The position numbers and the translations under genes are program-made. Below are positions 5,507 through 6,413 of a DNA stretch of 6,413 bases, one piece after another (position 1 is the first letter of the stretch; each line of letters starts with the position of its first letter). A model generated the notes under the pieces. The model searched no databases. It had not been told where the DNA came from and was given only the letters and a program-made list of their open reading frames with translations. Location: positions 1 to 6,413 of the forward strand of contig JAGOBX010000211.1 in assembly GCA_017999075.1 (NCBI GenBank), read 5' to 3'. Origin of the DNA: Candidatus Babelota bacterium (GTDB lineage: Bacteria; JAGOBX01).

Positions 5507-6367
5507 TTATGAGAATAATAAATTGTTTATTTTTATTTTTAATTTGTTTATATGATTGAAATTTTTATTTTGAATATATGTATATGAAAATTTGTATTTG
5601 ATATTATTGTTTATTTTTATTATATTTTTTAATATTTTTTCCATTATCGAATCGTCATAATAACAATAAGTCAGATTCTGCAGTAAATTGATAATGCTTT
5701 CTTTTTGGGATGCTGGTTTTAATTCAGAGTTTATGCTGTTTTTTTGTTTAATGGAATAAAGTTTAACAGGATTTAGAAAAATTATACAATCGATTTTGTT
5801 AAATAAAAAAAATTTTTCAAAAAAAGGATGAGAACATATTTCGGTTTTGGTTCCTGAAGTTTTTAATAGTATAGTATCATTGGAAAGCAGATTTATATTA
5901 GAATCAGAATCGGCAAGCTTTGAACTTATCGTGGTTTTTCCGGCATTATTTTTTCCGCAAAATAATATAATTTTATTTTTATATTCAATTGCGGATGAAT
6001 GTAAACTTATACCATTAAGTTTTTTTTCAAGATATAATTGCAGCAGAAATCTTAACGCGGGTTTAACATAAAAAATCGGAGTATCGGTTTTAATGAAATT
6101 TAAATTGTAATTTGAAATTTCAGCAATTGACTTATTATTTTTGTTTTCGTCATTTATTAAATATTCTTCGCCATTTTGTTTTAATGCGGTTAGCTGTGGT
6201 CTTTTATGAATTTGCGAAGCGGTTTTTATATGTTTTAAATCAATGAATAATTCGTTTGTTACAGATCGTTTATTATCTTTATATAAATCAGGAAACAACT
6301 TATTTAAACATAAACCGCATTTTTGTGAAAAATATATTTTTTTATCAAAAAGCTTTATATAATCCAT
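5507..6367 (-). CDS. HprK-like P-loop kinase-fold protein, function unknown
   Basis: Protein of 286 aa resembling the C-terminal catalytic fold of HPr kinase/phosphorylase and PEP carboxykinase, as found in stand-alone HprK-related proteins. The core is LHSSAIEYKNKIILFCGK (122-139), a Walker A motif GKNNAGKTT (138-146), LLSNDTILL (160-168) where the family usually has a D-D or D-E pair, then SHPFFEKF (179-186) and a hydrophobic strand IDCIIFLNP (192-200). The first acidic position is Asn163 here, with Asp164 kept. The N-terminal 100 residues contain CGLC (17-20) and are unassigned. Related proteins sit beside PqqD-like genes in peptide-modification clusters, but no such partner is visible and the window ends 46 bp upstream. 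Very rich in Lys, Asn and Ile. An in-frame stop lies just before the ATG, which therefore is the first possible start; no SD is seen. It ends 77 bp before the flagellin promoter. Confidence 0.65.
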   Translation of the reverse strand: MDYIKLFDKKIYFSQKCGLCLNKLFPDLYKDNKRSVTNELFIDLKHIKTASQIHKRPQLTALKQNGEEYLINDENKNNKSIAEISNYNLNFIKTDTPIFYVKPALRFLLQLYLEKKLNGISLHSSAIEYKNKIILFCGKNNAGKTTISSKLADSDSNINLLSNDTILLKTSGTKTEICSHPFFEKFFLFNKIDCIIFLNPVKLYSIKQKNSINSELKPASQKESIINLLQNLTYCYYDDSIMEKILKNIIKINNNIKYKFSYTYIQNKNFNHINKLKIKINNLLFS

Positions 6368-6413
6368 TTTAAATTAAAAATTTTCCATATTTTGTTTTTA
6401 TATTATCATGTAT

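Noticed and set aside
5847-6071. Plus-strand open frame inside the HprK-like gene
   Set aside because: It is antisense to the P-loop region of a recognisable protein and has no features of its own.
6390-6413. Weak -10-like GATAAT upstream of the HprK-like gene
   Set aside because: Such hexamers are frequent at this AT content, and the -35 region would lie beyond the window.

Overview
The window comes from a very AT-rich, flagellated bacterium. Evidence: a bacterial D0/D1-type flagellin, a textbook sigma-28 flagellar promoter, an intrinsic terminator and purine-rich Shine-Dalgarno (SD) sites. The YafK-type L,D-transpeptidase points weakly to a diderm cell wall. I cannot name the phylum; a spirochaete-like lineage or an AT-rich candidate phylum would both fit, and this is only a guess.

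Layout: (1) 1-47 holds what may be the last 14 codons of an upstream plus-strand gene. (2) 82-2257 is a plus-strand pair of exported proteins: a DUF4139 protein, then, 10 bp later, a YafK/ErfK-type L,D-transpeptidase. (3) 2247-2335 is a long imperfect inverted repeat in the gap between convergent genes, predicted as a 23-pair RNA stem on the plus strand. (4) 2344-4077 (minus) is a radical SAM protein with a C-terminal helix-hairpin-helix, of the COG1031 type. (5) 4085-4130 is a strong intrinsic terminator for flagellin, whose U-tract ends only 7 nt before the radical SAM start codon. (6) 4153-5031 (minus) is a compact 292-aa flagellin. (7) 5032-5430 is the flagellin control region. (8) 5507-6367 (minus) is an HprK-like P-loop kinase-fold protein of unknown role.

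The most interesting part is the flagellin control region. A near-perfect sigma-28 promoter at 5402-5429 implies an untranslated leader of about 360 nt. In order, the leader carries an AU-rich hairpin, a three-way-junction RNA fold, a 9-nt perfect anti-SD complement with no start codon behind it, a GC-rich hairpin, a hairpin presenting AGGA that matches the CsrA/RsmA SELEX consensus at 11 of 12 positions, and finally the real SD, itself a GGA site. G-U pairs in the three-way junction become A-C mismatches on the other strand, so the RNA is probably made from the minus strand, that is, as flagellin mRNA leader. The simplest model is sigma-28 transcription with CsrA-type translational repression (as in the FliW/CsrA/Hag system of Bacillus), plus a further structured element of unknown ligand or partner.

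The cell-envelope pair, the radical SAM gene and the kinase-like gene show no obvious functional link to the flagellin. Nothing suggests a mobile element, CRISPR array, tRNA or rRNA.
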